Shown in pieces: positions 1 to 10,207 of a stretch of 64,000 nucleotides of DNA; the first letter of the stretch is position 1; every line of letters starts with the position of its first letter. The position numbers were made by a program, and so were the translations under genes. The stretch is taken from the NCBI RefSeq assembly GCF_023278085.1, contig NZ_CP066265.1:3006501-3070500 (forward strand). The letters are read 5' to 3'. The notes under the pieces are model-generated. The model worked only from the letters and a program-made list of their open reading frames with translations, was not told the DNA's origin and searched no databases. This DNA comes from Pseudomonas syringae. Its GTDB lineage: Bacteria > Pseudomonadota > Gammaproteobacteria > Pseudomonadales > Pseudomonadaceae.

Positions 1-645
1 GCCGCTGCGCTGGTTCTGGATCGGGCTCACGCCAAAATAGGTCTGGTTGTAACGGCCGTCGCCGGCATGCGCATCGATATCGAGCGTCACCGTGTCACTC
101 TGGCTGTGGTAAGCGATGCCTTCAAAGCCCAACCGGTAGCGGTTCCCACGTTTTTCGCCCGCCACCCGCAACTCGGCCTCGGCACTCGCCGACAACCATG
201 GCGTGAGCTGCTGAGAGACCGTGAAGTCGCCAACGGTCGCGCCCTCGACGGTACCCATGCCCCTGAGCTCATTGGAGCCCGGACGGTTGGTGCTGTTTTT
301 CTCGGTACGGCCAAAGTCATAATTGAGCGCCGCACTGGCGCCGAGCCCGGAAGCCGATTGCCACTGAAGCCCCAGACCACGAGTGGTGTCAGCAAAAAAG
401 ATCCCGCGCTGAACCGTAAGCATCGGCAGCACCTGACTGCGGTATTCATCCGCACCCATATAGCGGGGCAACACGGCCATACCCAGACCGAAGTTGACGT
501 TGAATTGGTCGCCGAGAATCGACTGACTGTCAGCAGAATCGCTGCCCTGAGCATAAGCCTGACCGATCAGGGCCATGGCAGCGGAGGCGATCAGCACGTT
601 GAGCAAAGTGTGACGTACGCGAGAATGAGAGAGGTCATGAGTCAT
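1..645 (-). CDS. MipA/OmpV family outer-membrane protein (partial)
   Basis: The reading frame starts at an ATG at 645 with CGGAG upstream and runs off the left edge, so only the first 215 residues are visible. A signal peptide (about residues 1-32, ending in GQAYA) is followed by alternating aromatic beta-strand sequence with the pattern GLGMAVLPRYMGADEYR, characteristic of the MipA/OmpV family of small outer-membrane barrels. It starts 19 bases after the stop of the efflux lipoprotein gene, so the two are probably one transcript. In E. coli MipA links murein synthases; other members are linked to antibiotic resistance. Its exact role here is not shown by the sequence. Confidence 0.8.
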   Translation of the reverse strand, partial: MTHDLSHSRVRHTLLNVLIASAAMALIGQAYAQGSDSADSQSILGDQFNVNFGLGMAVLPRYMGADEYRSQVLPMLTVQRGIFFADTTRGLGLQWQSASGLGASAALNYDFGRTEKNSTNRPGSNELRGMGTVEGATVGDFTVSQQLTPWLSASAEAELRVAGEKRGNRYRLGFEGIAYHSQSDTVTLDIDAHAGDGRYNQTYFGVSPIQNQRSG

Positions 646-664
646 GGTGATACTCCGGTTTCGG

Positions 665-2137
665 TCAGGATTTCGAGGGGCTTGCGGGTTCTGCGCCGCG
701 CAGTACGCGGAACAGATCGATACGGTTTTGCTGTAGATCATCGAGGGACTTGCGACAGGCTGCGTCGGCTTCGGCGATACGGATGCTGGAGGTCAACAAG
801 GCTGTACGGTCGGCAGCACCTGCGTTCAGCTCGAAGGACAGACGCCGCACTTTTTCCTGCACCAGCGCGACACGCTCGACCTCATTGCGCGCATGTTCCA
901 GCGCCTGCTGACGTCGGCTCAGGACTCCGGACATTTCCCGGAAAGCGTTCTGTATCGCCTTCTCATATTCAGCAACAGCAATCTGCTGGCGTACCTGGGC
1001 GAGATCCAGATTCGCCTGATTACGCCCGCCGTCGAACAGCGGCAGGCTCAACTGCGAGCTGAACAACCAGGCGCCGCTGCCGCCACTGAACAGCGTGCGC
1101 AGGCTGTCGCTCTGGATGCCAATGCCAGTGCTGAGTTTTATGGACGGAAAGAACGCTGCGCGCGCGGCACCAATGTTGGCATTGCCGGCTTTGAGCGCCT
1201 CTTCGCGCTGACGGATATCAAAGCGCTCCAGCAGCCGTTGTGATGGCAGGTTCGCCAGCCAGGCAGGCGTATCAAGCAGCGCGTTGCTCAGCACCGGCAT
1301 GTCAGGCTTTGCGACTGGCAGCGCTGTCGAATAGCCGGTCAGCAACAGCAATGCCTGCGATGCACTGGCATGATCGCCCAGCGCATCCTGTACGCGCTGT
1401 TGCGCGTTCAACGCCTGCAGACGCTGCACGAGTAGATCATCCAGCGAGATGGCCCCTTGACGCTGCTGCTCTTCAGCCGCTTTCACCAGCATCAGTCGAG
1501 CATCGCTAACAGCCTGCGCATCCTGTAGCAGCGCAGCGGCCAGACGTTCCGTCAGCCAGGCTTGCGCCACTTCCGCAACCAACGCACTGCGTGCCGCCTG
1601 CTGACCGTAAGTACTGGCCAGGTAATCGTGCCGCGCCGCCTCGGACAGGCTGCGCACACGGCCAAAGAAATCCAGCTCGAAGTCGGAGATGCCCAGCGAA
1701 GCAATGGAAATGTCCTGACCATATCGCTCGTCGGCAGCGGCATCATCGAAATGCTGTCGATCACGCTCGACGCCAGCGGCGAGGGTCGGGAAACGATCGG
1801 CGCGACTGATGCCACGCATGGCTCTGGCCTCTTCCACCCGCAGTGTCGCCACTCGAAAGTCGCGATTGAACGCCAGGGCAGCTTGCAGTAGAGCACGCAG
1901 TTGCCCGTTCGCAGACAACTCGGAAACCAGCGCTGCTTCCTCAGTGCTCAGCACGATTGCAGGCGATACATCACCGGCAGGCACTACGCGGGACAACTGA
2001 TCTGCCGGAACCGGCAGCGCCGGTCGCTGGTAGTCCGGGATCAGCGAGCAACCGCAAACACTCAGGCTCAGCAATGCTGCCAGATAACGGTACCCGAGGT
2101 TGCGGATACGCTTGGACAGCGGTGTACTCATCAGCAT
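665..2137 (-). CDS. RND-type outer-membrane efflux lipoprotein (OprM/NodT family)
   Basis: About 490 residues. A signal peptide ends in a lipobox-like LSVCGC, followed by SLIPDYQRPALPVP, the usual start of mature OprM/NodT outer-membrane factors. Two OEP repeats follow with long coiled-coil stretches (for example around EARAMRGISRADRFPTL and AAFFPSIKLSTGIG), as in TolC-fold channels. The start at 2137 is chosen because longer starts (TTG at 2191) only add an unlikely tail; ATG at 2131 is also possible. No inner-membrane pump or membrane-fusion gene is visible: the next gene is MipA/OmpV. The divergent two-component system starting at 2236 is the likely regulator. Confidence 0.85.
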   Translation of the reverse strand: MLMSTPLSKRIRNLGYRYLAALLSLSVCGCSLIPDYQRPALPVPADQLSRVVPAGDVSPAIVLSTEEAALVSELSANGQLRALLQAALAFNRDFRVATLRVEEARAMRGISRADRFPTLAAGVERDRQHFDDAAADERYGQDISIASLGISDFELDFFGRVRSLSEAARHDYLASTYGQQAARSALVAEVAQAWLTERLAAALLQDAQAVSDARLMLVKAAEEQQRQGAISLDDLLVQRLQALNAQQRVQDALGDHASASQALLLLTGYSTALPVAKPDMPVLSNALLDTPAWLANLPSQRLLERFDIRQREEALKAGNANIGAARAAFFPSIKLSTGIGIQSDSLRTLFSGGSGAWLFSSQLSLPLFDGGRNQANLDLAQVRQQIAVAEYEKAIQNAFREMSGVLSRRQQALEHARNEVERVALVQEKVRRLSFELNAGAADRTALLTSSIRIAEADAACRKSLDDLQQNRIDLFRVLRGAEPASPSKS

Positions 2138-2235
2138 AGGATCTGTCCGCGACAGTGGGCTCTGGACGCCATCCTGAACGCCGACTTTCAATAAACCGTT
2201 CGTGAATTATCAAGATTTGATCAAGAGGCACGCTC

Positions 2236-2925
2236 GTGTCAGGAAAACGCATTCTTATCGTCGAAGACGATGCCGACAGTGCCAGTATTCTCGACGCCTA
2301 CCTGCGTCGTGACGGTTTCACCGTAGGGCTGGCCGAAAACGGTCAGCGCGGCATCGACATGCATCGCCAGTGGAAACCCGACCTGATTTTGCTGGACGTG
2401 ATGCTGCCTCTGGTCAGCGGAACCGACGTGCTGTCGGCGGTCAGGCGTTGCAGCGATACACCGGTGATCATGGTGACGGCCATGGGCGACGAGCCGGAAA
2501 AGCTCGGCGCACTGCGCTATGGTGCGGATGATTATGTGGTCAAGCCCTATAACCCGAAGGAAGTGGTCGCCCGCGTACATGCCGTGCTGCGACGCTCCCA
2601 ACAAAACGGCAGCAACGAGCGGCACTTGCGTTACCAGACATTGCTGGTGGACCTGGACGCGGTCACCGCCACCATCCAAAGCAACGATGCCATGCACACA
2701 CTGCTGGACCTGACCCCGACCGAGTTCAAGATTCTTTCCACGTTGCTGAAAACGCCTTCCAAGGCCTTCACCCGGGAAGAGCTGCTCGAGATCTGTCTGC
2801 CCGACAGCGAGGCGCTGGCCAGAGTGGTGGACGCACATGTGCATAATCTGCGTCGCAAACTCGAAATCCACGGCGTGGATAACGTGCTCGTGACAGTGCG
2901 TTCGGTCGGCTATCGATTCCGGTAG
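2236..2925 (+). CDS. OmpR-family response regulator (AdeR-like)
   Basis: 229 residues with a GTG start preceded by AGAGG. The N-terminal receiver domain has the acidic pair EDD near residue 10, the phospho-acceptor Asp in LILLDVMLP, the conserved Thr in VTA and Lys in VVKPYNP. A C-terminal winged-helix domain follows (LTPTEFKILSTLL ... VDAHVHNLRRKLE ... VRSVGYRF). It is followed after 22 bases by its sensor kinase and is divergent from the efflux lipoprotein gene with a gap of about 100 bases. This layout resembles AdeRS-type control of efflux; the assignment of its target is inference. Confidence 0.88.
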   Translation: MSGKRILIVEDDADSASILDAYLRRDGFTVGLAENGQRGIDMHRQWKPDLILLDVMLPLVSGTDVLSAVRRCSDTPVIMVTAMGDEPEKLGALRYGADDYVVKPYNPKEVVARVHAVLRRSQQNGSNERHLRYQTLLVDLDAVTATIQSNDAMHTLLDLTPTEFKILSTLLKTPSKAFTREELLEICLPDSEALARVVDAHVHNLRRKLEIHGVDNVLVTVRSVGYRFR

Positions 2926-2947
2926 CTGTCAGATCCAGGTGACTATC

Positions 2948-4123
2948 ATGCGATACCTTTTCCAACACAGGCAGCAACCGTTGTGGCATTGGGTCGGCAT
3001 GCGCATGAGCATGCTGGCGGTGGGTGCCGTCATCGTTATCGCGTTTTGCATGTGGCTGCACGTCACGGTGTCTGACTGGATGACCCTGCAGGCAATGCCA
3101 GTCGAGGTGCGCAGTGAGTTTGAGCAGCTGCAAGCCGATCCTGAAATGAACATCGCCAGGCTTCGCGAACTGTTCGTCCAGTACTACCCAATCGAAAATC
3201 TGCTGCCCGGTATTGCCAACAAGGAGTGGTGGGTTTTGGCGGGGTTGGTGATGACGGCCATTCCCATCGTCATCTTTTTCGGCTTCCTGTTCTCACGCCC
3301 GCTCTCCAGTCAGTTTTCCTCGATTGCCAGAGGCGCACGCCAGGTTGCCCAAGGCGATTTCAAGACCCGCCTGCCGACGGACTCCGAGGGGCCGGACGAG
3401 CTACAGGCACTGGTCAGCGACTTCAACACCATGACCACCCAACTGGGCCGTTACGAGCTGGAAGTCAGCGAGTCCAGCGCGATGATCGCTCATGAATTGA
3501 GAACACCGCTGAACGCCGCCATGGGCCGCGTTCAGGGCATGATCGATGAAGTCTTTCCGCGTGATCTCGAACAACTGGAAATGGTCCACCGACAACTCAA
3601 CCAGTTGAACAAACTGGTCAGCGACCTGCACCTGCTGTCACTCGCCAGCGCCGGCCAGCTGACGCTGGACAAGTCTGAATTTCCTTTGCAGAAACTGGTG
3701 GCCGAACGCCTGAGCTGGTTTGCTGACCAACTCGATGAGGCGAACATAAAGGTGAAGCTCGATATCCCGCAACGCCTGAGCATCATGGCGGATCGCGATC
3801 GCATCGGCCAGGTGGTCAACATCCTCATGGACAACGCGTTGCGCTATTCGGCGCTGGGTGGCGAACTGCTGATTGTGGCCAGAGCCAGCGCACGAAATAT
3901 CGAGCTGACGTTCTCGGACCGCGGCCCCGGCTTCGGTCCGGATAACCTTGAACAGGTGTTCGACCGCTTCTGGCGCGCCGAACGATCACGGGCGCGCTAT
4001 TCCGGTGGCAGCGGTCTTGGCCTGTCCATCGCCCGCGCCATCTGTGTCGAGCATGGCGCCCACATCGAGGTGCGCAACAGGCCTGGCGGTGGCTCGGTCA
4101 TCAGGCTGGAAATTCCGGGCTGA
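2948..4123 (+). CDS. Sensor histidine kinase partner of the upstream regulator
   Basis: 391 residues from the ATG at 2948, preferred to the GTG at 2939 because AGGTG lies 7-8 bases before it. Two membrane segments (about residues 20-42 and 96-117) flank a short periplasmic loop of about 55 residues. A HAMP domain follows, then a HisKA box with the phospho-acceptor in SAMIAHELRTPLN, and a complete ATPase domain: N box LMDNALRYSA, G1 DRGPGFGP, F box FDRFWRAE and G2 GGSGLGLSIA. It belongs to the EnvZ/AdeS class and presumably phosphorylates the regulator encoded at 2236. It ends 7 bases from the convergent SulP gene. Confidence 0.88.
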   Translation: MRYLFQHRQQPLWHWVGMRMSMLAVGAVIVIAFCMWLHVTVSDWMTLQAMPVEVRSEFEQLQADPEMNIARLRELFVQYYPIENLLPGIANKEWWVLAGLVMTAIPIVIFFGFLFSRPLSSQFSSIARGARQVAQGDFKTRLPTDSEGPDELQALVSDFNTMTTQLGRYELEVSESSAMIAHELRTPLNAAMGRVQGMIDEVFPRDLEQLEMVHRQLNQLNKLVSDLHLLSLASAGQLTLDKSEFPLQKLVAERLSWFADQLDEANIKVKLDIPQRLSIMADRDRIGQVVNILMDNALRYSALGGELLIVARASARNIELTFSDRGPGFGPDNLEQVFDRFWRAERSRARYSGGSGLGLSIARAICVEHGAHIEVRNRPGGGSVIRLEIPG

Positions 4124-4130
4124 CCGCAGA

Positions 4131-5618
4131 TCAATGCCCCATCAATGAATCAATGCCGTCCGGCTTGTCGTGGACGCCAAACCGGTCCACCAGTGTGGCC
4201 GTGGCGCGGTTCATGCCGACGACGTCCACGCTGACACCTGCCCTTCGCAGTTTCAGCACCACTTTGTCCAGCGCTGCCACTGCAGTGATGTCCCAGAAAT
4301 GCGCCTCGCGCAGATCGATGGCCAGTGTGTCGAGGTTTTCCCGCAGATCAAACGACGCCATGAAGCGGTCAGCCGAGGCGAAAAACACCTGGCCGGTCAC
4401 GTAGTAAGTGCGGTGGCTGTGGAAGGGATCGCGTTGCGAGGTGACGTCCAGATAATGGGCGATTTTGCTGGCAAAGAACATCGCAGCCAGCAGGGAGCCG
4501 ACCAGTACGCCATACGCCAGATTATGGGTCGCTACGACTACCACCACGGTGACCACCATCACGATATTGGTCGAGAGCGGATACTGTTTCAGGTTACGGA
4601 TCGATCCCCAACTGAAGGTGCTGATCGACACCATGATCATCACCGCCACCAACGCTGCCATCGGAATGCGCGCCAGCCAGTCGCCGAGAAACAGCATCAT
4701 GATCAGCAGCAGGACACCCGCACTGAAGGTAGAGAGGCGCGTTCTGCCACCGGACTTCACGTTGATCATCGACTGCCCGATCATGGCGCAGCCTGCCATG
4801 CCACCGACAAAGCCGCTGGCGATGTTGGCGATGCCCTGCCCTTTGCACTCGCGATTCCGGTCGCTGCCGGTGTCGGTCAGGTCGTCGACGATGGTTGCCG
4901 TCATCATTGATTCAAGCAGGCCCACCACCGCCAGTGCGGCGGAATACGGCAGGATGATCAGCAACGTGTCGAGACTCAGTGGCACGTCCGGCCACATGAA
5001 GGTCGGCAGGCTATCGGGCATCGCGCCCATGTCGCCCACGGTTCGCACATTGAGGCACATGTAGAGGGAAATCGCGGTGAGCAGCAGAATGCACACCAGC
5101 GGCGAAGGCAGCAGTTTTCCCAGTACCGGCACGCGGGGAAACAGGTAGATGATCGCCAGACCGGCTGCAGTCATCGCGTACACCGGCCAGGTCACGTGAG
5201 TAAGCTCTGGCAGTTGAGCCATGAAGATCAGGATCGCCAGTGCGTTCACAAAGCCGGTGACGACTGATCGTGAAACAAAGCGCATCAACTCACCCAGTCG
5301 CAGGTACCCGGCGATGATTTGCAACACGCCGCACAGCAAGGTCGCTGCCAGCAGATAGTGCAGACCGTGCTCTTTCACCAGGTTCACCATCAGCAGCGCC
5401 ATCGCACCCGTGGCAGCGGAAATCATGGCCGGGCGCCCACCCACAAACGCGATGATCGTACAGATACAGAACGACGCATACAGCCCGACTTTCGGGTCCA
5501 CGCCGGTGATGATCGAGAACGCGATGGCCTCTGGAATCAGGGCCAATGCAACCACCAGCCCGGCCAGAACATCGGCACGGACGTTTGAAAACCACGCAGC
5601 TTTGATTTTTTTGAGCAT
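4131..5618 (-). CDS. SulP-family anion permease with STAS domain
   Basis: 495 residues from the ATG at 5618 ([10 protein letters not shown]); earlier in-frame starts add a poorly plausible tail. The first part is a 10-12 segment membrane domain with SulP signatures ([18 protein letters not shown], and [21 protein letters not shown]). The C-terminal about 95 residues form a STAS domain ([27 protein letters not shown]). Members exchange or symport sulfate, bicarbonate, dicarboxylates or related anions in the inner membrane; substrate cannot be read from sequence. The gene is divergent from the MocR-type regulator across about 420 bases. Confidence 0.88.
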   Translation of the reverse strand: MLKKIKAAWFSNVRADVLAGLVVALALIPEAIAFSIITGVDPKVGLYASFCICTIIAFVGGRPAMISAATGAMALLMVNLVKEHGLHYLLAATLLCGVLQIIAGYLRLGELMRFVSRSVVTGFVNALAILIFMAQLPELTHVTWPVYAMTAAGLAIIYLFPRVPVLGKLLPSPLVCILLLTAISLYMCLNVRTVGDMGAMPDSLPTFMWPDVPLSLDTLLIILPYSAALAVVGLLESMMTATIVDDLTDTGSDRNRECKGQGIANIASGFVGGMAGCAMIGQSMINVKSGGRTRLSTFSAGVLLLIMMLFLGDWLARIPMAALVAVMIMVSISTFSWGSIRNLKQYPLSTNIVMVVTVVVVVATHNLAYGVLVGSLLAAMFFASKIAHYLDVTSQRDPFHSHRTYYVTGQVFFASADRFMASFDLRENLDTLAIDLREAHFWDITAVAALDKVVLKLRRAGVSVDVVGMNRATATLVDRFGVHDKPDGIDSLMGH

Positions 5619-6038
5619 AGAAATACCTGTGACAGACACAGCAGGACGCTCGGCAGCGAGTGCCGGACGAGCAAGAGCATCAGTTTTCGATTGAGTAGTG
5701 AGAAGGTGGCAGCGACCGCGAAACGGACACAGCAACAGGCGACCGCAGCCAGTGGCAGTCAGGGTGTGGCGAGGGGGCGTAGCGCTAAGGCGGCGTAGGC
5801 AGCCAGTTGGAACGAGACAAACGTGTTTCCTTTAATGAGTCGAAGGACGCAAATATCATAGACCTATCCGTTTGAAGGGTTCAACCCGGACGAACCTGCG
5901 TGCTGTGCTGTTGGACGAATGGTTCCACATCTGAAAGCCGCAAAGCGCCATCTGATACGTCTTTTTGCCCAGGCATTGACTCTGTTCGCCACGCCTCATT
6001 TCGCTCATGATGCGCGCACTGCTCACACGATGCCGCCC
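5619..6038. other. Intergenic region between SulP and MocR genes
   Basis: About 420 bases shared by two divergent genes. It must hold both promoters. I see no convincing palindrome, RNA gene or conserved ORF; an in-frame upstream extension of the MocR gene (ATG at 5919) exists but lacks a good ribosome-binding site. Confidence 0.4.
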
Positions 6039-7448
6039 ATGAAACGCTACGAACAATTCGCCGCTGATATCTCGGAAATGATTCGGAGCGGCGTGCTGCC
6101 TGCCGGAGCAAAGGTCCCGTCTGTCAGGGTCGCCAGCCGCACCTGGTCGGTCAGCCCCGCGACGGTTTTCAAGGCCTATTACCTGCTGGAAGACAAGGGC
6201 CTGATTCAGGCTCGTGCGCGCTCCGGTTATTACGTTAGGGAGTATGTTTCCAACGCGCTGACCGAGCCGGAGCTGGTCAGGCACAGCAGCGAAGGCACGG
6301 AACTGGGGGTCAGTGATCTGATCTTTTCAGTGCTCGGTTCACTCAAGGACCCGGAAACCGTGCCGTTTGGCTCGGCGTTTCCCAGCCCGCACCTGTACCC
6401 GCTGCCGCGTCTGGCGAAATCGATGGGCTCCGCCGTTCGGGCAATGACGCCGACCGGCATCGTCAGTGACATGACCTCCGGCAACTCCGAGCTACGCAGG
6501 CAAATTGCCTTGCGCTACATGATCGGCGGCGTGCGCCTGCCGGCCAACGAACTGGTGATCACCAATGGCGCAATGGAGGCCTTGAACCTGTGCCTCCAAT
6601 GCGTCACTGAACCCGGCGACCTGGTCGCCATCGAAGCGCCTGCGTTCTACGCCTGCCTGCAAGTGCTGGAGCGACTCAAGCTCAAGGCCGTCGAAATTCC
6701 CGTACACCCGCGTGATGGCGTGGACCTGGACTCGTTACAGGACAGCCTGACCCGCTTGCCGATCAAGGCCTGCTGGTTCATGAGCAGCTTTCAGAACCCG
6801 CTGGGCGCGAGCATGACGCAGGAGAAAAAAGTCAGGCTCTACGACCTGCTGGAACAGCGGCAGATACCGCTGATCGAGGACGATGTCTACGCCGAGCTTT
6901 ACTACGGTGGCAAAGCGCCCCAGCCGATCAAAAGCCTGGACCGCAGCGGACTGGTGATGCATTGCAGCTCGTTTTCCAAGACCCTGGCCCCCGGTTATCG
7001 GGTCGGCTGGGCGGCTGGCGGCCGCTACACCGGGCAGATCGATCGCCTGAAACTCATGACCACGATCTCGCCCTCGGTCCCGGCTCAGGCCGCCATTGCC
7101 GATTACCTCAAGCACGGCGGCTATGACCGGCACCTGCGCAAACTGCGCGACACCCTGGAGCTGCAACAAGGCGCGATGCTCGCCGCTGCCGCACGTTATT
7201 TCCCGATCGGGACTCGTGTGACCAGGCCGGTCGGTGGCTACTTTCTGTGGTTCGAATTCCCCGAGCAAGTGGATTCGCTGCAGCTGTTCCAGCTCGCGCT
7301 GGCCCAAGGCATCAGCCTGGCGCCCGGCCCGATCTTCTCGGCCTCGCAGCGCTTCAAGAACTGCGCACGCCTGAATTACGGCACACCGTGGGATGAACGC
7401 AGTGAGCAGGCCATGGCGATGCTCGGGCGCATCATTGCCTCGTTTTGA
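6039..7448 (+). CDS. MocR-type regulator (GntR helix-turn-helix fused to class I aminotransferase)
   Basis: 469 residues from ATG 6039; 6030 and 5919 are alternative in-frame starts. The N-terminal 70 residues form a GntR winged helix (FAADISEMIRSGVLPAGAKVPSVR ... SPATVFKAYYLLEDKGLI, here split). The rest is a fold-type I aminotransferase domain with the PLP lysine in SSFSKTLAPGYRVGW and the Asp/Tyr of the cofactor pocket (IEDDVYAELYYG). MocR proteins sense PLP or amino-acid derivatives and usually control a neighbouring gene, which here would be the divergent SulP permease. No vitamin B6 or GABA genes are adjacent, so the regulon is unknown. Confidence 0.85.
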   Translation: MKRYEQFAADISEMIRSGVLPAGAKVPSVRVASRTWSVSPATVFKAYYLLEDKGLIQARARSGYYVREYVSNALTEPELVRHSSEGTELGVSDLIFSVLGSLKDPETVPFGSAFPSPHLYPLPRLAKSMGSAVRAMTPTGIVSDMTSGNSELRRQIALRYMIGGVRLPANELVITNGAMEALNLCLQCVTEPGDLVAIEAPAFYACLQVLERLKLKAVEIPVHPRDGVDLDSLQDSLTRLPIKACWFMSSFQNPLGASMTQEKKVRLYDLLEQRQIPLIEDDVYAELYYGGKAPQPIKSLDRSGLVMHCSSFSKTLAPGYRVGWAAGGRYTGQIDRLKLMTTISPSVPAQAAIADYLKHGGYDRHLRKLRDTLELQQGAMLAAAARYFPIGTRVTRPVGGYFLWFEFPEQVDSLQLFQLALAQGISLAPGPIFSASQRFKNCARLNYGTPWDERSEQAMAMLGRIIASF

Positions 7449-7618
7449 AGTCTTCAGACAAGCCGCCTCTCGGTAACTGATCCGTATTTTTAAGCCATTT
7501 CTGAATCTGTACCAGAAACTCCCTGAGCAAGATAATGGCAGCGCATTCAAACGCGCATGCCGACCGCCAATCCTTGGCACCTGCGGCTTGCGACATGGCA
7601 GACCAGCAGGAGATGTTC

Positions 7619-7702
7619 ATGGGCAAGCTCGGACTTTCATTGATCGGTTTTTTGCTGTTGGCGATTGCGGTGGGGCTGTTGGGGACCATTTCGCCGTATT
7701 GA
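7619..7702 (+). CDS. Very small hydrophobic membrane peptide (27 aa)
   Basis: A 27-codon frame starting at ATG 7619, with AGGAG ideally placed before it. The peptide begins MGKLGLSLIGFLLLAIAVGL and ends LGTISPY: one membrane span with a charged N-terminus. An in-frame start at 7535 would give 55 residues, but its added segment is polar and has a poor ribosome-binding site. It stands alone between the MocR gene and tRNA-Asn. Function unknown; the ribosome-binding site and composition support it as real. Confidence 0.45.
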   Translation: MGKLGLSLIGFLLLAIAVGLLGTISPY

Positions 7703-7786
7703 GGGTCAGGGACTCAACAAAGCGCTCGTTCGTCACGCCCCGGCGGGAGCATTGGCGCGAGAATCAGTGAGATTACCGCTGCAACG

Positions 7787-7810
7787 AAAAAACCCGCCAA
7801 AAGGCGGGTT
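7787..7810 (-). terminator. Rho-independent terminator of tRNA-Asn
   Basis: An 8-bp stem AACCCGCC / GGCGGGTT with a four-base loop. Read on the minus strand it is followed by a run of six T. It lies about 44 bases after the tRNA 3' end. Confidence 0.85.
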
Positions 7811-7853
7811 TTCAGGTTTCAGAGGCTTTACATAGCACCGCTGAAATAATGTC

Positions 7854-7929
<76 letters not shown>

Positions 7930-8095
7930 ATAGGCGCTATGTTACTGATTCGGAAAAGGAAGTCAAGCAAGGCCCTGAAAAAGATTCCGCGCTGAACGGT
8001 CCATTTGAGAAAACCGGTTTTGAACGCGCTGTTCATTCAAAGGGGCAACGAGAAGCGCATGTCCATTTCGTACCGACATTGGCGTTTTCACCACG

Positions 8096-8122
8096 TCAAG
8101 AAACGTTCGTCCTGGCCGACAC
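8096..8122 (+). promoter_or_regulatory. Sigma-28 (FliA) promoter of chemoreceptor gene
   Basis: TCAAGAAA, 11 bases, GCCGACAC. This fits the Pseudomonas flagellar sigma factor consensus (TCAAG ... GCCGATA) with correct spacing and ends 45 bases before the ATG of the chemoreceptor gene at 8168. Confidence 0.7.
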
Positions 8123-8167
8123 CTGAACTAGGCAGCCCCTCTCCCACGGATCAGGTATATAAAAAAA

Positions 8168-10165
8168 ATGGCCTCTCTCAAGACCGTACAAGCACGCTAC
8201 ACCGCGACCTTCGTGGGTTTCATGGCCCTGGTCATTATCCTGACGATTTATGGCATCGGCCAGTTCGTCTCCCCCAGGCTGACCGCCAACGATGAGAACA
8301 TGCTGACCGCCAAGGCGGCAGACATCAGTGACGAAATCAACACCGAGCTGGCCCGCGTACAGGCGCAGGCGCGGGTGATTACCGAGCTCGTGCCGCAGTT
8401 GTCCAGCGATGACATCGACCGGCTGCTGCCCTTCATGGTTAACCAGTACGGCGAGGCCAAGGTGTTCGGCGGCGGGATCTGGCCCTTGCCGAATGTGCGA
8501 ACGCCTGGTCGGGCCAAGCACAGTACGTTTTACCACCGCGATGCCTCGGGCAAGCTGATCGTCAACACCCACTGGAACTCGCCTGAATCGCTCAACTACT
8601 TCGAACAGGGCTGGCATAAAGGCGGTTTGAACGCCCCTGCTGGACAGTGTGCCTGGGCACCTGCCTATCAGGATGCCGCCAGTCCGGAACCGCGTACCAA
8701 CTGCGCCATGGCCATCACCAAAGACGGCCAGCCGTGGGGCGTTTCGACCATCGACGTGACGCTGGGCTTCTTCAACACGCTGGTTGAAGCCAAGGAGCGC
8801 GAGGTCAATGGCCGGATCATGATTATTGAGGCAGACGGCAAGATCCTGTCCAACGTGCCGGGCAGCAGCGACAAGATCGTGTTGCGCAACGTCTCCGAAC
8901 TTGCCCCGCAGTCGCCGTTCATCAACGGTATCAAGACGGCGCTGGCGGCGAAGGGCACCGGCACCTCACGCCTGACCTACCAGACCAGTGAGGGTGAAGA
9001 GTCGACGCTGTTCCTGATGCCGGTTGCAGGCACGCCCTGGCTGCTGGCGGTCGCGCAAAACACGGCGTTGCTGAAAAGCCAGAGCGAAACAGTCCTCAAG
9101 ACCCTGGCCTGGCTGCAGATTCCGATGGTTCTGGTACTGCTGATACTGATGATCGTCGCGCTGCGCACGCTGATGAAACGCCTGAGCATACTCAAAATCA
9201 ACATCGACACACTGTCGGCCGGTGATGCCGACCTGACCCGACGCATTGCTGTCAAAGGCCATGACGAAGTCGATCAGGTGGGTGAATCGGTCAACCGTTT
9301 CATTGCCTACCTGCAACGCATGATGCTTGACGTCAGCAGCTCCACCAGCGACATCGCCAGCGGCATCGAGCAATTACGCAGCCAGGCAGGCGTGACCAAC
9401 GCGGTTCTGGTACGTCACGCCAATGAAACCGATCAGGCGGTCACGGCAATTACCGAGATGTCTTCCACGGCTGACGAAGTGGCGCGCAGCGCGGCGCAGA
9501 CTGCAAGCTTCACTCAGTCTGCCAACGAAAATGCGCAGGTGTCGAAAACCGTGGTTGCGGAGGCATCGGACAGCGTCAGCGCATTGATCAGCGAGGTGGA
9601 CTCGGCGACCAGCAAAGTGCAATCGATGGAGCAGGACGCCAAGCGTATCAACGCGGTGCTGGCGGTAATCGGCGAAATCGCCGGGCAAACCAACCTGTTG
9701 GCACTGAACGCGGCCATCGAAGCTGCGCGCGCCGGTGAACAGGGGCGCGGTTTTGCGGTGGTGGCCGACGAGGTGCGCGCCCTCGCCGCCCGCACTCAGG
9801 CCAGCACGTCGGAAATCAATGAAATGCTCAGCAGCCTGCAGCAAGGCGTCAGCGCGGCCGTCGCGGCAATGGAGAAGACCCGTCAGAGCTGCCAGGCCAC
9901 TGCGAGCAAGACCACGGCCGTTACCGTCGGGCTGGATGAGATGACCCGTTCGGTGTTGCAGATCAACGACCTGAGCACGCAAATCGCCACGGCGGCCGAA
10001 GAGCAGAGTGCCGTGTCCGAGGAAATCAGTCGCAACATCATCGCGGTGCGTCACATCGTTGAAGAACTGGTCGAAGGCGGCTCCAGCAACGAAAAAAGCA
10101 CCGCAGCGCTGTCCGAGTCCAATACCCGCCTGATTGCATTGGTCAGACGCTTCAAGGTCAGCTGA
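8168..10165 (+). CDS. Methyl-accepting chemotaxis protein with large periplasmic (Cache-type) sensor
   Basis: 665 residues. A membrane segment (about 12-33) and a second one (about 312-335) bracket a periplasmic domain of about 280 residues, the size of a double-Cache sensor; it contains two cysteines (GQCAWAP and TNCAMAI) that could pair. HAMP ([12 protein letters not shown]) and the cytoplasmic signalling hairpin follow, with the receptor tip [20 protein letters not shown]. Protein acts in polar chemoreceptor arrays through CheW/CheA. The ligand is not evident; I do not see the amino-acid-binding motif of PctA-type sensors. The ribosome-binding site is weak (AGG 13 bases upstream). Confidence 0.9.
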   Translation: MASLKTVQARYTATFVGFMALVIILTIYGIGQFVSPRLTANDENMLTAKAADISDEINTELARVQAQARVITELVPQLSSDDIDRLLPFMVNQYGEAKVFGGGIWPLPNVRTPGRAKHSTFYHRDASGKLIVNTHWNSPESLNYFEQGWHKGGLNAPAGQCAWAPAYQDAASPEPRTNCAMAITKDGQPWGVSTIDVTLGFFNTLVEAKEREVNGRIMIIEADGKILSNVPGSSDKIVLRNVSELAPQSPFINGIKTALAAKGTGTSRLTYQTSEGEESTLFLMPVAGTPWLLAVAQNTALLKSQSETVLKTLAWLQIPMVLVLLILMIVALRTLMKRLSILKINIDTLSAGDADLTRRIAVKGHDEVDQVGESVNRFIAYLQRMMLDVSSSTSDIASGIEQLRSQAGVTNAVLVRHANETDQAVTAITEMSSTADEVARSAAQTASFTQSANENAQVSKTVVAEASDSVSALISEVDSATSKVQSMEQDAKRINAVLAVIGEIAGQTNLLALNAAIEAARAGEQGRGFAVVADEVRALAARTQASTSEINEMLSSLQQGVSAAVAAMEKTRQSCQATASKTTAVTVGLDEMTRSVLQINDLSTQIATAAEEQSAVSEEISRNIIAVRHIVEELVEGGSSNEKSTAALSESNTRLIALVRRFKVS

Positions 10166-10175
10166 GGCCCGAATA

Positions 10176-10202
10176 GAGCCTGACGCTGCACGCGTCAGGC
10201 TC
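10176..10202. terminator. Stem-loop between convergent chemoreceptor and tonB genes
   Basis: A perfect 10-bp stem GAGCCTGACG / CGTCAGGCTC with a seven-base loop, placed between two convergent stop codons. There is no long T run on either side, so it may be a weak bidirectional terminator. Confidence 0.55.
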
Positions 10203-10207
10203 GCTGG

